This document shows, piece by piece, positions 35,808 through 48,142 of a DNA stretch of 64,000 nt. A program made the translations under genes and the position numbers. Within the stretch, counting starts at the first letter, position 1. Each line of letters opens with the position of its first letter. The notes beneath the pieces were generated by a model. That model saw only the letters and a program-made list of their open reading frames with translations. It was not told the DNA's origin and did no database searches. This DNA comes from Sanguibacter gelidistatuariae. GTDB lineage: Bacteria > Actinomycetota > Actinomycetes > Actinomycetales > Cellulomonadaceae. The stretch covers positions 186,001 to 250,000 of the forward strand of contig NZ_FMYH01000006.1 in NCBI RefSeq assembly GCF_900096585.1, read 5' to 3'.

Positions 35808-36845
35808 GTGACGCCCGGACCGCACTGGCTCGCTGACATCGCCAGCGCTGCCGTCGCCGAGTCCGGCGCCGGTGTCGGCTGAACCGTCGTCGTCGGTCAC
35901 GGGGGTCGCCTTGGCGCGTTCACGCTTGGGCGGCGCAGGCACGGGGACGTCGATCCCGGCCAGGGCCATCTTCACCAGCGCACGCGCGTCGCGCGGCAGC
36001 GGGAGCAACGGCTTGGGGAGCACGCCTGCATCGAGGCCGAGCAGCCCGGCGATCGTGTGCGCGGTCCGGATGCCACCGTACTGGCGCATGATGATCGACA
36101 GCGGCGTGAGCTGACGTTGCAACGCCCTCGCCTCTGGCGCGCGGTCGACCACGGCAGCCGTGGTGATCGCGACACAGATCTCGGGCAGCACGCCGGCGAG
36201 GGCCGAGTGCCAGGCGGAGGCCCCGGAGAGCAGGATCTGCGCCCCGAGCCCGTCACCGCTGAAGCCCCAGTCGAGTCGCTTCGCGGTGCGCTGGGGCAGC
36301 TCGGCGGTGATCTTCTCGATGCGGTCCTTGATGTCCGCGGCGTTCACGCCGCGATCCTTGAACCCGGCCACCCCGGACAGCCGGCCGAGCTTGGCCAGCT
36401 CCGCGACGGAGAACCGGTGCCCGGTCGTGGCGGGGTTGTTGTAGACCCAGATCGGGATGGTGGCCGCCGAGGACGCGTCCTTGTAGAGGCCAAAGATCTC
36501 GTCGAACTGCAGCGGCTGGTAAGCCATGGGCTGCAAGAGCGCGCCGGACGCCCCGACGCCCGCTGCCTCGTCCAGGTTGGCCAGCACCTCCGCGGTGCTC
36601 AGCGCACCGACCCCGACGACGACCGGCACCCGGCCGTCCGCGACCTCGACCGCGCTGCGGGCGATGCGCTTGCGCGCCGACCGAGGCATGTACGCGAAGC
36701 CGCCGGTGCTGCCCAGCACGCCGATCGCGCTCACGCCGGCCACGATCGCGGAGTCGACAAGCTGCTCGAACGAACGGGTCAGCAGACGCCCGTCCTCCCC
36801 ACGCGGGGTGAACGGGTACGCGACAAGAGGACCAATCGACGGCAT
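35799..36845 (-). CDS. DapA/NAL-superfamily aldolase-like protein
   Basis: A 348-residue TIM-barrel protein. The Schiff-base lysine is K163 (GVAGFKDRG) and the conserved tyrosine is Y135 (WVYNNP). The DapA motif GTTGE is replaced by GSTGG, which argues against true dihydrodipicolinate synthase. A low-complexity tail of about 45 residues (KRERAKATPVTDDDGSADT...) follows the barrel. The likely reaction is aldol cleavage or condensation of a 2-oxo acid; the substrate is unknown. Confidence 0.85.
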   Translation of the reverse strand: MPSIGPLVAYPFTPRGEDGRLLTRSFEQLVDSAIVAGVSAIGVLGSTGGFAYMPRSARKRIARSAVEVADGRVPVVVGVGALSTAEVLANLDEAAGVGASGALLQPMAYQPLQFDEIFGLYKDASSAATIPIWVYNNPATTGHRFSVAELAKLGRLSGVAGFKDRGVNAADIKDRIEKITAELPQRTAKRLDWGFSGDGLGAQILLSGASAWHSALAGVLPEICVAITTAAVVDRAPEARALQRQLTPLSIIMRQYGGIRTAHTIAGLLGLDAGVLPKPLLPLPRDARALVKMALAGIDVPVPAPPKRERAKATPVTDDDGSADTGAGLGDGSAGDVSEPVRSGRHSG

Positions 36846-36896
36846 CAGTTCAGCCTAGCCATACCCAGGACGTTTGACCCGAAGGAAACACGACCT

Positions 36897-40272
<3,376 letters not shown>

Positions 40273-40280
<8 letters not shown>

Positions 40281-41919
40281 AGAGCGCCTCCCAGGTCCAC
40301 CGGCCAGCGGTGCAGGCCAGCAGCACCGCGCTCTCGTCGTCGAGCACGGCCTGCAGGTAGACCCGGCGCTGGGGTTCGGTGGTCCACCAGCGTTCGGAGA
40401 CCGGCCAGGGGCCGGCCCAGCCGATGATCGGTCGGGTCGCCTCGGCGGTGACGACGACCGCGGGTGCCCCGCTCATCGCCAGGCGCAGGTTCACCACGAC
40501 GGGGTGGCCCTGGGCGTCGACGACCTCGACGTCGGCCGCCGTCGCAAGGATCGTGGCGGGCGCGGGGGCGGGGAGCCGCCCCGGCCAGGGCTGGTCGGCG
40601 GGCCGCGTCGGGGCGTCGTCGTCGCCCCAGGCGACCAGGTGCACCTGGTCGCGCAGGCCCCGCCCACCCTGGACGGTCGCGCTGAGGACGCCACCCCCAC
40701 CGAGGAGACCCTGCACGCGCTCGGTAGCCCGGCGGGCGCGCAGCTCGTCCCCGCTGGCGGCCCCCCACAACCGTCCCTGCTGCATGCCGGCCGGGCTCAC
40801 TCCCTCGGCCGTGATACCCAGCCTGACCAGCGCGGAGGGCTCCAGGTCACGGTCACCGGCGTCAGCCCGGGCGCCCGAGAGCCAGCCCTCGAGCTGCCAA
40901 CGCACCCGGTCGGTGATGCGCGCCGCGGAGAGCCCGCCGAGGGCGCCGTCATCGGTGCGCCAGGTCCGGACCAGGTCGGTCCCGGACTCGGTGCGCGCCG
41001 TGATGCGCAGCCGGGCGCAGGTCACCGACTGGGCGAGGATGAGCGCGTGGAGCTCCTCGGCGAGCCCGCGGGCGGCGAAGGCGGCGATGTCGACGCGTTC
41101 GGCGGGCGGGTCCAGGACGGACTCGACCGCGATGTCGGGCTCGATGCGGCGACGGGCAGGCGGGCGCAGGTCGCTTCCGCGGGCCATACGGTGGGCCCAG
41201 CGGCCGCGTTCGCCGAAACGCGTGTGCACGTCGGCCTCGGCGAGGGCGGTCAGGTCTCCCAGTGTCCGTAGCCCCAGCCGGATCCACAGGCTGATCAGGT
41301 CACGCAGCTCGGTCACCGCGCGTGGGGTCATCGCGGCGTGCAGCAACGCGTCCAGGGGCTGACCGGTCAGGTAGTCGCGCGTGGCTCCGGGCGGCAGGAG
41401 CAACGACGTCCTGGCGGCCAGCAGCGCCGCGAGGATGCCGTCGGCCGCGCCGACCTGGCACTCGTAGCCGGTGCGCGCGGCGACCTGCTCGACGATCCGT
41501 TGGGCGAGCAACTCCTCGGAGCCGTGGTACCGGCTCGCCCCGAGGGCGGGCAGCACCATGAGGCCCGGGCGGGCCACCTCCAGGCCGGCCACGAGCGTCT
41601 CGACGGCCACGGCGACCGGCTCGAACTCCCGGGTGTCGCGCCCCTCGTCCTCGGCCAGCAGCTCCAGGCCAGGGCAGCACTCCTGGGCTGTGCGCAGCCG
41701 CATGCCGCGTCGGACTCCTGCGGCCCGGGCCAGGGCCGATGCGACCAGGACCCGGCGGCCGTCATGGACCGCGGCGGGCAGGTCCGCGGGGATCTCCCCC
41801 GTGCGCATCGCGGCCAGGACGGGCCAGTCCGGGACCCAGACGACGGCGGTGCGGTGCGCCATCGCGCCCGGGCGGTCGAGCCCCGGGTGGTCGCGCATGG
41901 TTGCGGCGGGTTTGCTCAT
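40273..41919 (-). CDS. imuB: ImuB, Y-family polymerase-like mutasome protein
   Basis: A 548-residue DinB-related protein that scaffolds DnaE2 with the beta clamp and lacks polymerase activity in characterised homologues. Conserved pieces include AVVWVPDWPVLAA at the N-terminus, a little-finger region (TLGDLTALAEADVHTRFGERGRWAHRMARG), and a C-terminal part rich in short Trp motifs (GRLWGAASGDELRARRATERVQGLLG). The acidic residues of active Y polymerases are not evident. ATG at 41919 lies 4 bp after the imuA' stop. Confidence 0.92.
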
Positions 41920-41923
41920 GCCG

Positions 41924-42937
41924 TCACCCGACCTGCGCGAGCGGGGCGGATGGAGCTGACGAGACAGCCGGGCCCGCCGCTGTGACCGGGACGGGCGCGG
42001 TGACCCGGGTGGGCATGGTCGCCTGGGTGGGCAGGGCGGTGCCGCTCGTCTCCAGGGGCAGCCAGAGATCCCGGCTGAGCGGGATCCCCGCGCCGGACCG
42101 ACCGGACCGGGTGACCGTGAGGAGACGGCTGCGCAACCGTCCGTGCCCCACACCCAGGCCCGACCACTGGCTGCGCTCGGCAGTCAGCGTCATGCCCGCC
42201 CCTTGCCATGGGCGCATGGCCAGGATGACGCTCGCGCGTTCGCGGGCGCGCGCGGCCAACCGGCGGCGATCGGAGTCGACCAGCACGGCCTCGGGGCCGA
42301 CGACCACGATGTCCATGCCGTCCAGCAGTGCGGCCACCGTCGTGGCCGACTCGATGCCCGGGCCGGGGACCAGGACGAGTCGCGAAAGGTCAACCCCCGC
42401 CTGCGCGGCGGCCAGCAGGTTGATGCCGGGTGCCCCCACGAGGGCTCCCCAGGAACCGGCCTGCGATGCCTCGGCGATCAGCGACAGGAGCAGGGACGTC
42501 GAGCCGGAGACCACCGTGATGCTCCCCCGGCGCAGCCCTTCGGGGATCATCTCGCACAGCTGCGGCGGGATCGGCAACGGTGGTCGCTCGGTGCTGACCA
42601 GCCGATCGGTGCTGGTGGACGGGACAGCAGCGGTGAGCCGCTCGGCGGTGGACCGCTCGGCAGTGGACCACCGAGTGGCTCCGACAAGATGCTCGCGCTG
42701 GTGCGGCGTCTCGTGGCTGGGCGCGGCGGCCCGGAGCGCGGGCGGCGAGGTCTGCGCGGCGGCGTGCGCTCCGCCGTCGGGCAGTCCAGAACCAGGTATT
42801 TCGGTGACGTGATCAGCGACGATGCGCAGGGTGCGGGCGCCCGTGCGCTCCTCGGCCAGGCGCAACGCCTCCTTGGCGCGGGCGACCCTGTCGAGGATCC
42901 CGAGGACCGGTTCGTCTACGTCGCGGGTCGCGCCCAT
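41924..42937 (-). CDS. imuA: ImuA'-type RecA-like protein
   Basis: A 337-residue mutasome protein with a RecA-like core from about residue 115 (IPPQLCEMIPEGLRRGSITVVSGSTSLLLSLIAEA). The Walker A position reads SGSTSLLLS and lacks the Lys of a functional P-loop, typical of the ImuA' branch. The long Ala/Ser/Thr-rich N-terminal segment includes TAERSTAERLTAA repeats. The start was set at ATG 42937 because GAGGGG lies upstream; a GTG at 42943 is the alternative. It is first in the imuA'-imuB-dnaE2 operon, with a LexA box upstream. Confidence 0.88.
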   Translation of the reverse strand: MGATRDVDEPVLGILDRVARAKEALRLAEERTGARTLRIVADHVTEIPGSGLPDGGAHAAAQTSPPALRAAAPSHETPHQREHLVGATRWSTAERSTAERLTAAVPSTSTDRLVSTERPPLPIPPQLCEMIPEGLRRGSITVVSGSTSLLLSLIAEASQAGSWGALVGAPGINLLAAAQAGVDLSRLVLVPGPGIESATTVAALLDGMDIVVVGPEAVLVDSDRRRLAARARERASVILAMRPWQGAGMTLTAERSQWSGLGVGHGRLRSRLLTVTRSGRSGAGIPLSRDLWLPLETSGTALPTQATMPTRVTAPVPVTAAGPAVSSAPSAPLAQVG

Positions 42938-42988
42938 ACCCACCCCTCGATGTTGATCGATGTCAGCCGTCGTTCACCAGATGCCAGA

Positions 42989-43004
42989 TAGAACATCTGT
43001 TCGA
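42989..43004. promoter_or_regulatory. LexA (SOS) box of the mutasome operon
   Basis: TAGAACATCTGTTCGA contains GAAC-N4-GTTC and matches 15 of 16 positions of the actinobacterial consensus TCGAACNNNNGTTCGA. It lies 52-67 bp upstream of the imuA' start, so DNA damage should induce the cassette. Confidence 0.88.
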
Positions 43005-43184
43005 ACAACGATACGCCACCCCGCCGACGGACGACTCCCGTCGACGCTCAGAGCGCCCGCACGCGCCCCCCGAGGGGCCAGACAGCCCGGCACGACAGGC
43101 CGGTGCGCAACAATGACCAAATAAGGCGATCATCGCCGATTCCATCTCTCGCTCGACGATCTCTACGTGTCACATCGGAGCCCC

Positions 43185-43541
43185 ATGAGAAACCCATCGC
43201 AGCAGCGCCCACCCACCGCGCATCGCACGAAGCCAGCACTCGGCGTCGGCCTGGTCGTGGCCGCGTGCGCCATCGCAGGCTGCTCCTCGGTCAGCATCTC
43301 GGTCGTCGACGGCAGCTCCGACACCTGGACCGTCGCCGTGGCCGATCCGCGATTCGGCTCGGAAGACACCTGCAGCAACGATCCGAGCGTGGAACGTGCA
43401 TTCTCGACCGCCGACCTGCCGTCCTCTCGCCTGGGCATCTCCCTGGTCCCCGGCGCGACAGAAGACGACGCACACCGTGTCGCCACGTGCTTGCAAGACG
43501 TGCTCGACAGCGGAAACGTCACCATCGGGCGGCCCCGCTGA
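43185..43541 (+). CDS. Small secreted lipoprotein, unknown function
   Basis: A 118-residue precursor with basic N-terminus, hydrophobic stretch (LGVGLVVAACAIAG) and lipobox IAGC33. The mature part has two further cysteines (around EDTCSNDPSVERAF and HRVATCLQDV) that may form a disulfide, and resembles short serine-rich actinobacterial lipoproteins. ATG at 43185 follows GGAG by five bases; a GTG at 43167 is the alternative. No recognised domain. Confidence 0.72.
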   Translation: MRNPSQQRPPTAHRTKPALGVGLVVAACAIAGCSSVSISVVDGSSDTWTVAVADPRFGSEDTCSNDPSVERAFSTADLPSSRLGISLVPGATEDDAHRVATCLQDVLDSGNVTIGRPR

Positions 43542-43663
43542 CGGTGCCGCACCGGAGGGGCAGGAGCGAGCCTGCAGGAGGCAGAACGGCCGAGACGCCC
43601 GCCGCTCCCCGGCGCCACGAGACTGACGTGCACGCGCCCCGCCGGGCAGGCGATGATGGGCCC

Positions 43664-44194
43664 ATGGATCTCACCCGGCCCGTGCCGCCCGCCCCCTACT
43701 CGTTCCTGCCCCCGGTTCCGTCCTTCACGCTGACCAGCGACGACATGACCGAGGGCGCAGCACTCGACCCGGCGTTCACCGCCGGGGGCGACAACGCCTC
43801 TCCGCACCTGTCGTGGTCGGGTTTCCCCAAGGAGACCCAGTCCTTCCTCGTGAACATGTTCGACCCCGACGCGCCCACCCCGGCCGGCTGGTGGCACTGG
43901 ACGATCGTCGACCTACCGCTCGAGGTCACCGAGCTCAACCGCGGCGACGGCGCGAGCGACCTCATGCTGCCCGGTGCGGCCTTCCACGTCCGCAACGACG
44001 GCGGCGAGTACGACTACTCCGGCTCGGCCCCGCCCCGCGGTGACCGCGCGCACCGCTACGTCTTTGCCGTGCACGCCCTCGACGTCGACACCTTCGATGC
44101 CGACCCCGACGACGGCGCGACGCTCGTCGCCTTCAAGGCCGTGTTCCACACGATCGCGCGGGCAACCCTGACGGCAACGTTCCAGCTGGGCTAA
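43664..44194 (+). CDS. YbhB/YbcL-type PEBP family protein
   Basis: A 176-residue phosphatidylethanolamine-binding-protein-like (Raf kinase inhibitor-like) protein. Family motifs are DNASPHLSWSGFP, VNMFDPDAPTPAGWWHWTIVDLP and GDRAHRYVFAVHALDV, with conserved Asp-Pro-Asp-Ala-Pro and Gly-x-x-His elements. There is no signal peptide. Bacterial members are of unknown physiological role. It ends 9 bp before the YbaK gene, so the two may be co-transcribed or the latter may have its own leaderless promoter. Confidence 0.9.
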   Translation: MDLTRPVPPAPYSFLPPVPSFTLTSDDMTEGAALDPAFTAGGDNASPHLSWSGFPKETQSFLVNMFDPDAPTPAGWWHWTIVDLPLEVTELNRGDGASDLMLPGAAFHVRNDGGEYDYSGSAPPRGDRAHRYVFAVHALDVDTFDADPDDGATLVAFKAVFHTIARATLTATFQLG

Positions 44195-44197
44195 CCT
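44192..44197 (+). promoter_or_regulatory. Leaderless -10 of the YbaK gene
   Basis: TAACCT, then GCCGCC, then the ATG at 44204: the same TANNNT-N6-ATG geometry seen at other genes here. The element overlaps the stop codon of the upstream gene. Confidence 0.45.
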
Positions 44198-44203
44198 GCC
44201 GCC

Positions 44204-44821
44204 ATGGCCGACTCCCACATTGCTGAAATCGCTTCCACCCCGACGGAGGGCCCCTTCGAGCCCGGCTCGACCCCCGTGATCGGGACCGCGACCTGGGTGC
44301 CCGCCCTGAGCCGCCCCGATCTGCTCGCCGACGTCACCCACGCCGCCCTCGCGGCGTGGGCGGCGACCGACCCGGAGGTCGCCGCCGGAGTCTTCGTGGC
44401 CGAGGTTGACCCGGCCTTGTCCGACACCGCGGCGATGAGCGAGGCCTACCAGATCCCGATGGCCCAGTCGGTCAACTGCGTGCTCGTGACGGGCAAGCGG
44501 GAGGGCGTGGAGCGCCGGGCGGCGGCCACGGTCCGCGCCTCCACCCGCGCCGACGTCAACGGCGCCATCAAGGCGCTGCTCGACGTCCGCAAGGCGTCCT
44601 TCGCGCCGGTGGACCGGGCCGTCGCCGAGTCCGGCATGGAGTACGGCGGCATCACGCCCATCGGTCTCCCCGGCGACTGGCCCGTGCTGCTCGACGCCGG
44701 CGCGCGGGCCGGGTGGATCGTCATCGGCTCGGGAGTGCGTCGCTCGAAGATCGCCCTGCCCGGCCATCTCCTGGCCGCGCTGCCGGGCGTGCGCGTCGTC
44801 GAGCACCTCGCCATCGGCTGA
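44204..44821 (+). CDS. YbaK/EbsC-family protein (possible aminoacyl-tRNA deacylase)
   Basis: A 205-residue protein with the YbaK/ProX-type editing domain fold (about residues 60-200). Relevant segments are QSVNCVLVTGKREG, RADVNGAIKALLDVRKASFAPVDRAVAESGMEYGGITPIGLPGDWPVLLDA and GSGVRRSKIALPGHLLAALP. Members hydrolyse mischarged aminoacyl-tRNAs such as Ala- or Cys-tRNAPro; which one applies here cannot be told. It converges on the TetR gene with a hairpin between. Confidence 0.88.
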   Translation: MADSHIAEIASTPTEGPFEPGSTPVIGTATWVPALSRPDLLADVTHAALAAWAATDPEVAAGVFVAEVDPALSDTAAMSEAYQIPMAQSVNCVLVTGKREGVERRAAATVRASTRADVNGAIKALLDVRKASFAPVDRAVAESGMEYGGITPIGLPGDWPVLLDAGARAGWIVIGSGVRRSKIALPGHLLAALPGVRVVEHLAIG

Positions 44822-44841
44822 CCAGGGCGTTCGCCTCTGTT

Positions 44842-44862
44842 GGTTGGTGCATCACACCAACC
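44842..44862. terminator. Hairpin between convergent YbaK and TetR genes
   Basis: GGTTGGTG and CACCAACC form a perfect 8-bp stem with a 5-nt loop, overlapping the TetR stop. No T-tract follows, so it is a weak bidirectional terminator candidate. Confidence 0.45.
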
Positions 44863-45424
44863 GGGTGCGCAGCCCGTCCACGAAGACGCTCAGGCCGAAG
44901 CCGAACCGCGCCGTCTCGCCGGAGAGCTCCTGGGTGGCGGAGGCGTCGGTGCTCGTCACCCCGAGGGCGACCGACTGGGCGTGCGACTGCTCGTCCGCGG
45001 TATGCCCGAAGACATAGTGCAGCACGGTGAGGGCGGCCAGCTCGGCCTCCTCGGGCGTGAAACCCGCATCGACGAGCACCCCGGTGATGAGCGGAACGGT
45101 GTTCCCGCGACCGGTCCGCAAGGCGTAGGCGGCCGCGACGACCTCGGCTCCGTCGCGGTGCGCGAGCAGCGCGGCGCGCAGCCGGTGGGCCAGCTCGGTG
45201 ATCCGGATATCCCAGTCCCCAACCGGCGCGGGTCCGTCGACAGCCAGCAGGATCTCGTCGGCGATCGCACCCAGCAGAGCCTGCTTGCTGGCGAAGTGCC
45301 AGTAGAGGGCGCCGGGCTGGATCCCCAACGACGTCGCAAGGCGCCGCATGGTGAGGTCGCCGAGACCGTACTCGTCGAGGATCGCGAGAGCCCCGTGCAG
45401 CACGTCGGTGCGGCTGAGCGCCAT
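44852..45424 (-). CDS. bioQ: TetR-family repressor, probable BioQ
   Basis: A 190-residue TetR regulator with the N-terminal helix-turn-helix LTMRRLATSLGIQPGALYWHFASKQALLGAIADEIL and a TetR C-terminal ligand domain with LRAALLAHRDGAEVVAAAY and VLHYVFGH. It is divergent from bioY, and two palindromes of the TGAAC-N3-GTTCA type lie between them. In corynebacteria and mycobacteria, BioQ recognises a TGAAC-N3-G/TTAC-like 13-bp motif and represses biotin genes, so BioQ is the best assignment by context. Confidence 0.85.
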   Translation of the reverse strand: MALSRTDVLHGALAILDEYGLGDLTMRRLATSLGIQPGALYWHFASKQALLGAIADEILLAVDGPAPVGDWDIRITELAHRLRAALLAHRDGAEVVAAAYALRTGRGNTVPLITGVLVDAGFTPEEAELAALTVLHYVFGHTADEQSHAQSVALGVTSTDASATQELSGETARFGFGLSVFVDGLRTRLV

Positions 45425-45493
45425 GCGAGGAGGTCCTTGTCGTCGAGCGGTCGGGGCGGGCAGGGAGTTGACGCTATCCCATCTCAGGGATAT

Positions 45494-45528
45494 CTTGAAC
45501 GCCGTTCAAGTAATTGAACACCGTTCAA
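45494..45528. promoter_or_regulatory. Tandem BioQ-type operators
   Basis: CTTGAACGCCGTTCAAG (45494-45510) is a perfect palindrome with 7-bp arms. TTGAACACCGTTCAA (45514-45528) is a second one with 6-bp arms. Centre-to-centre distance is 19 bp. Both contain TGAAC-N3-GTTCA, and they lie between the divergent TetR and bioY starts, so both promoters can be shut together. Confidence 0.9.
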
Positions 45529-45567
45529 GTTGATTTCCACATCCCACCACCGCCCCCAGGAGCCCTC

Positions 45568-46167
45568 GTGTCGTCTGCAGCCCTCTCCCCCGCCGCTACC
45601 CGGCCGGTCCTGGCCGACCTCGTGCCCACGATCACGGCCTCGCGCACCCTGACCGACGCGCTGCTGGTCGGTGCCGGGACCCTGTTCGTGGCCGCCTTCG
45701 CCCAGCTCTCGGTGACGCTGCCGTTCACCCCGGTGCCGATCACGCTCTCGTCCTTCGCAGTCCTGCTCACCGGCGCCGCGCTCGGCTCGCGCCGCGGCGC
45801 GCTGTCTATGGCGCTGTACGTCCTGGCCGGCGTCCTCGGAGCCCCGTTCTACGCCGACGGCGCGAGCGGGTGGGCCTTCGCCTCCTTCGGCTACGTGCTC
45901 GCCTACCTCCCGGCCGCGGTCGTCGCCGGCCACCTAGCCCGCCGCGGCAGTGACCGGACGCCGTGGGGGACGGTTGCCCTCGTCGCGGCGGCCTCGGCGA
46001 CCATCTACGTGCCGGGAGTCATCTGGCTCATGACCTACCTCGACGTCAACCTCACCACTGCGCTCGCGCTCGGCGTCACGCCCTTCCTGATCGGCGACGC
46101 CGTCAAGGCCCTCGCCCTGGGCGCCGTGCTGCCCACCGCCTGGAAGGTCGTCGGGCGCAAGAGCTGA
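45568..46167 (+). CDS. bioY: Biotin ECF transporter S component BioY
   Basis: A 199-residue membrane protein with six helices and BioY motifs: LTDALLVGAGTLFVAAFAQLSVTLPFTPVPITLSSFAVLLTGAALGSRRGALSMALYVLAGVLGAPFY. It binds biotin; energy-coupling partners (BioM/BioN or EcfT) are not encoded here, so it must use a distant module or act alone. GTG at 45568 follows AGGAG at 6 nt. It is controlled by the tandem palindromes just upstream. Confidence 0.93.
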   Translation: MSSAALSPAATRPVLADLVPTITASRTLTDALLVGAGTLFVAAFAQLSVTLPFTPVPITLSSFAVLLTGAALGSRRGALSMALYVLAGVLGAPFYADGASGWAFASFGYVLAYLPAAVVAGHLARRGSDRTPWGTVALVAAASATIYVPGVIWLMTYLDVNLTTALALGVTPFLIGDAVKALALGAVLPTAWKVVGRKS

Positions 46168-46173
46168 GCAAGC

Positions 46174-46220
46174 GGTTCAACCAGCCAGCAGCTCAACCAG
46201 CCTGCAGCTCAACCAGCATT
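46174..46220. repeat. Three TCAACCAGC repeats with 16-bp period
   Basis: The segment after the bioY stop contains TCAACCAGC at 46177, 46193 and 46209, each 16 bp apart with the intervening bases mostly conserved. The last copy overlaps the stop of the small minus-strand gene. Confidence 0.75.
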
Positions 46221-46418
46221 GCGCAGCAGCCAGTCGGTGTCCGGGTCGCCGAGGGTCGGGTCAGGTACCGGAGCAGCCGGGTGGGTGGCGATCGTGTCCT
46301 CGACCCGCACCGGCTCGGGGAGCTCGCGGAAGCGTTCCCGCGCGTCGTCGGGCACCGCGTCGTCGGGCACTGTGCTGCTGTCCTCGGGACTCATCGAATG
46401 CGTGACCATCGTGACCAT
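46209..46418 (-). CDS. Small conserved-looking protein, unknown function
   Basis: A 69-residue acidic protein ending VRVEDTIATHPAAPVPDPTLGDPDTDWLLRNAG. The Pro/Asp-rich second half with the DPDTDWLLR terminus resembles short uncharacterised proteins I associate with related actinobacteria. AAGGAG lies upstream, but close to the first ATG; a start at the second ATG (46409) or the later Met before SPEDS is possible. There is no domain match. Confidence 0.55.
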   Translation of the reverse strand: MVTMVTHSMSPEDSSTVPDDAVPDDARERFRELPEPVRVEDTIATHPAAPVPDPTLGDPDTDWLLRNAG

Positions 46419-46531
46419 CGTCTCCTTCTGGGGGAAGAGCAGGTACCAGCACCGTACTCCCGGCGTTCCCTTTGTAGACTCGGCTCCGCCGGGCGTGCCT
46501 CGTGACGGCCCCCCAGAGACAAGAGCAGCGC

Positions 46532-48115
46532 ATGAGCCTGATCCGGCTGAACGACGTCAGTGTCCGCTTCGACGACGCGCAGGTCCTGCGCGAGTCGTTC
46601 TTCCGCCTCGACGCCGGCGACCGGGTGGGCCTGATCGGGCGCAACGGCTCCGGAAAGTCGACCCTGCTCAAGCTCGCCCTCGGCCAGGTCGAGCCGGACA
46701 CCGGGACCGTCGCCCTCGAGCTGGGCATCAAGATCGGGTACTTCTCCCAGTTCTCCGAGCTCGACGGCACGGCCACCATCACGCAGGTCCTCACCGAACT
46801 GTTCGCTGACATCCAGGCCGTCGAGGCCGAGCTCGCCTCGATCGAGGCGAGCCTCGCCGACGAGGCGTGCGACGCAGCCGACCTCGACCGGCTGATCTCC
46901 CGCCAGGGCGAGCTCTTCGAGGAGATGGACCGCCTCGACGGCTGGGACTACCCGCGCCGCATCGACACCACGCTGTCCACCCTCGGATTCGACGACGCGC
47001 ACCGCATCTGCGCGATCGACGAGCTCTCCGGCGGCTGGCGCAACCGCGCGGCCCTCGCGAAGATCCTGCTCGAGGGTCCCGACGTGCTGCTGCTGGACGA
47101 GCCGACCAACTTCCTGGACGTGGCCGGGGTCGAGTGGCTCGAGGCCTGGTTCCGGGACTTCCGTGGCGCGGCGATCATCGTCTCCCACGACCGCGCGTTC
47201 CTGGACACCGTCGTGACCCGCATCGTCGAGGTGGAGAACTTCCACCTGCACGAGTACCCCGGGAACTTCGGGGAGTACGTGGTCGCCAAGCAGTTCCGGC
47301 TCAAGACCCTCGAGCAGCAGTTTGTCCACGAGTCTGAGCTGCTGGCCTTCGAGGCCGAGGGGATCTCCGACCGCCGCGAGGCGGCCAAGGCCGCGAGCCG
47401 CAAGCTCGGCAGCGCCCTCGCCAAGGTCAAGAAGTCCCGTGCGCCGCGTCCCGTGGACCAGATCATCACCGAGATCTACGGCGGCCTGCACGTCAAGGAC
47501 GTGCTGTGCCGGGTCGAGGGGCTCGCCAAGTCCTACGGGGACAAGCGGCTCTTCTCCGACCTGAGCTTCGAGATCCGTCGTGGCCACCGGATCGTGGTGA
47601 CCGGTTCCAACGGCAGCGGCAAGAGCACCCTGCTCCGCGTGCTGACCGGCGAGGAGAGCGCCGACTCCGGTGAGGCAGCGTGGACCAAGGGCACCACGGT
47701 CGTCTCCTACAACCAGATGCTCGACGCGCTCGACCCCGCCGACACGGTCAGCCACGCGGTCAACGCGCTGCCCGACTCCCTCGCCCTCACCGCGACCCGC
47801 AAGTCGGTCAACCGGTTCCTGGCCATGTTCCAGTTCTCCGAGGCCGACCTCAAGCAGAAGATCGGGAACCTCTCCGGTGGCCAGCGGGCCCGTGTGGCGA
47901 TGGCCCAGTGCCTGCTCTCGGGTGCATCCGTACTGGTCCTGGACGAGCCGACGAACCACCTCGACCTGTCCAGCACCCAGGTCATGGAGCGCGCGCTGGC
48001 GCACTTCCCCGGGGCCGTCGTGGTTGTCAGCCACGACCGGTTCTTCAGCGACAAGGTCGGCAACCACCGTCTCGTCTTCAGCGCGGACGCCGAGCTGGCG
48101 GTGCTCCCCGCCTGA
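46532..48115 (+). CDS. ABC-F family ATPase
   Basis: A 527-residue soluble protein with two nucleotide-binding domains: Walker A GRNGSGKST and GSNGSGKST, signatures ELSGGWRNRAALAKIL and NLSGGQRARVAMAQ, and Walker B VLLLDEPTNFLD and VLVLDEPTNHLD. Between them lies a long charged linker (VAKQFRLKTLEQQFVHESELLAFEAEGISDRREAAKAA) that inserts into the ribosome E site in this family. It is probably a translation factor or antibiotic-protection ABC-F; the exact subfamily is not clear. ATG 46532 is preferred over 46502, which would add unrelated residues. Confidence 0.92.
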   Translation: MSLIRLNDVSVRFDDAQVLRESFFRLDAGDRVGLIGRNGSGKSTLLKLALGQVEPDTGTVALELGIKIGYFSQFSELDGTATITQVLTELFADIQAVEAELASIEASLADEACDAADLDRLISRQGELFEEMDRLDGWDYPRRIDTTLSTLGFDDAHRICAIDELSGGWRNRAALAKILLEGPDVLLLDEPTNFLDVAGVEWLEAWFRDFRGAAIIVSHDRAFLDTVVTRIVEVENFHLHEYPGNFGEYVVAKQFRLKTLEQQFVHESELLAFEAEGISDRREAAKAASRKLGSALAKVKKSRAPRPVDQIITEIYGGLHVKDVLCRVEGLAKSYGDKRLFSDLSFEIRRGHRIVVTGSNGSGKSTLLRVLTGEESADSGEAAWTKGTTVVSYNQMLDALDPADTVSHAVNALPDSLALTATRKSVNRFLAMFQFSEADLKQKIGNLSGGQRARVAMAQCLLSGASVLVLDEPTNHLDLSSTQVMERALAHFPGAVVVVSHDRFFSDKVGNHRLVFSADAELAVLPA

Positions 48116-48142
48116 GCGGGTAGCGCCGCGCGGCCGCGAGTT

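Noticed and set aside
35799-36845. Dihydrodipicolinate synthase (lysine biosynthesis)
   Set aside because: The Schiff-base Lys is present, but the GTTGE substrate motif is changed to GSTGG and a low-complexity tail is added, so a specific dapA call is not supported.
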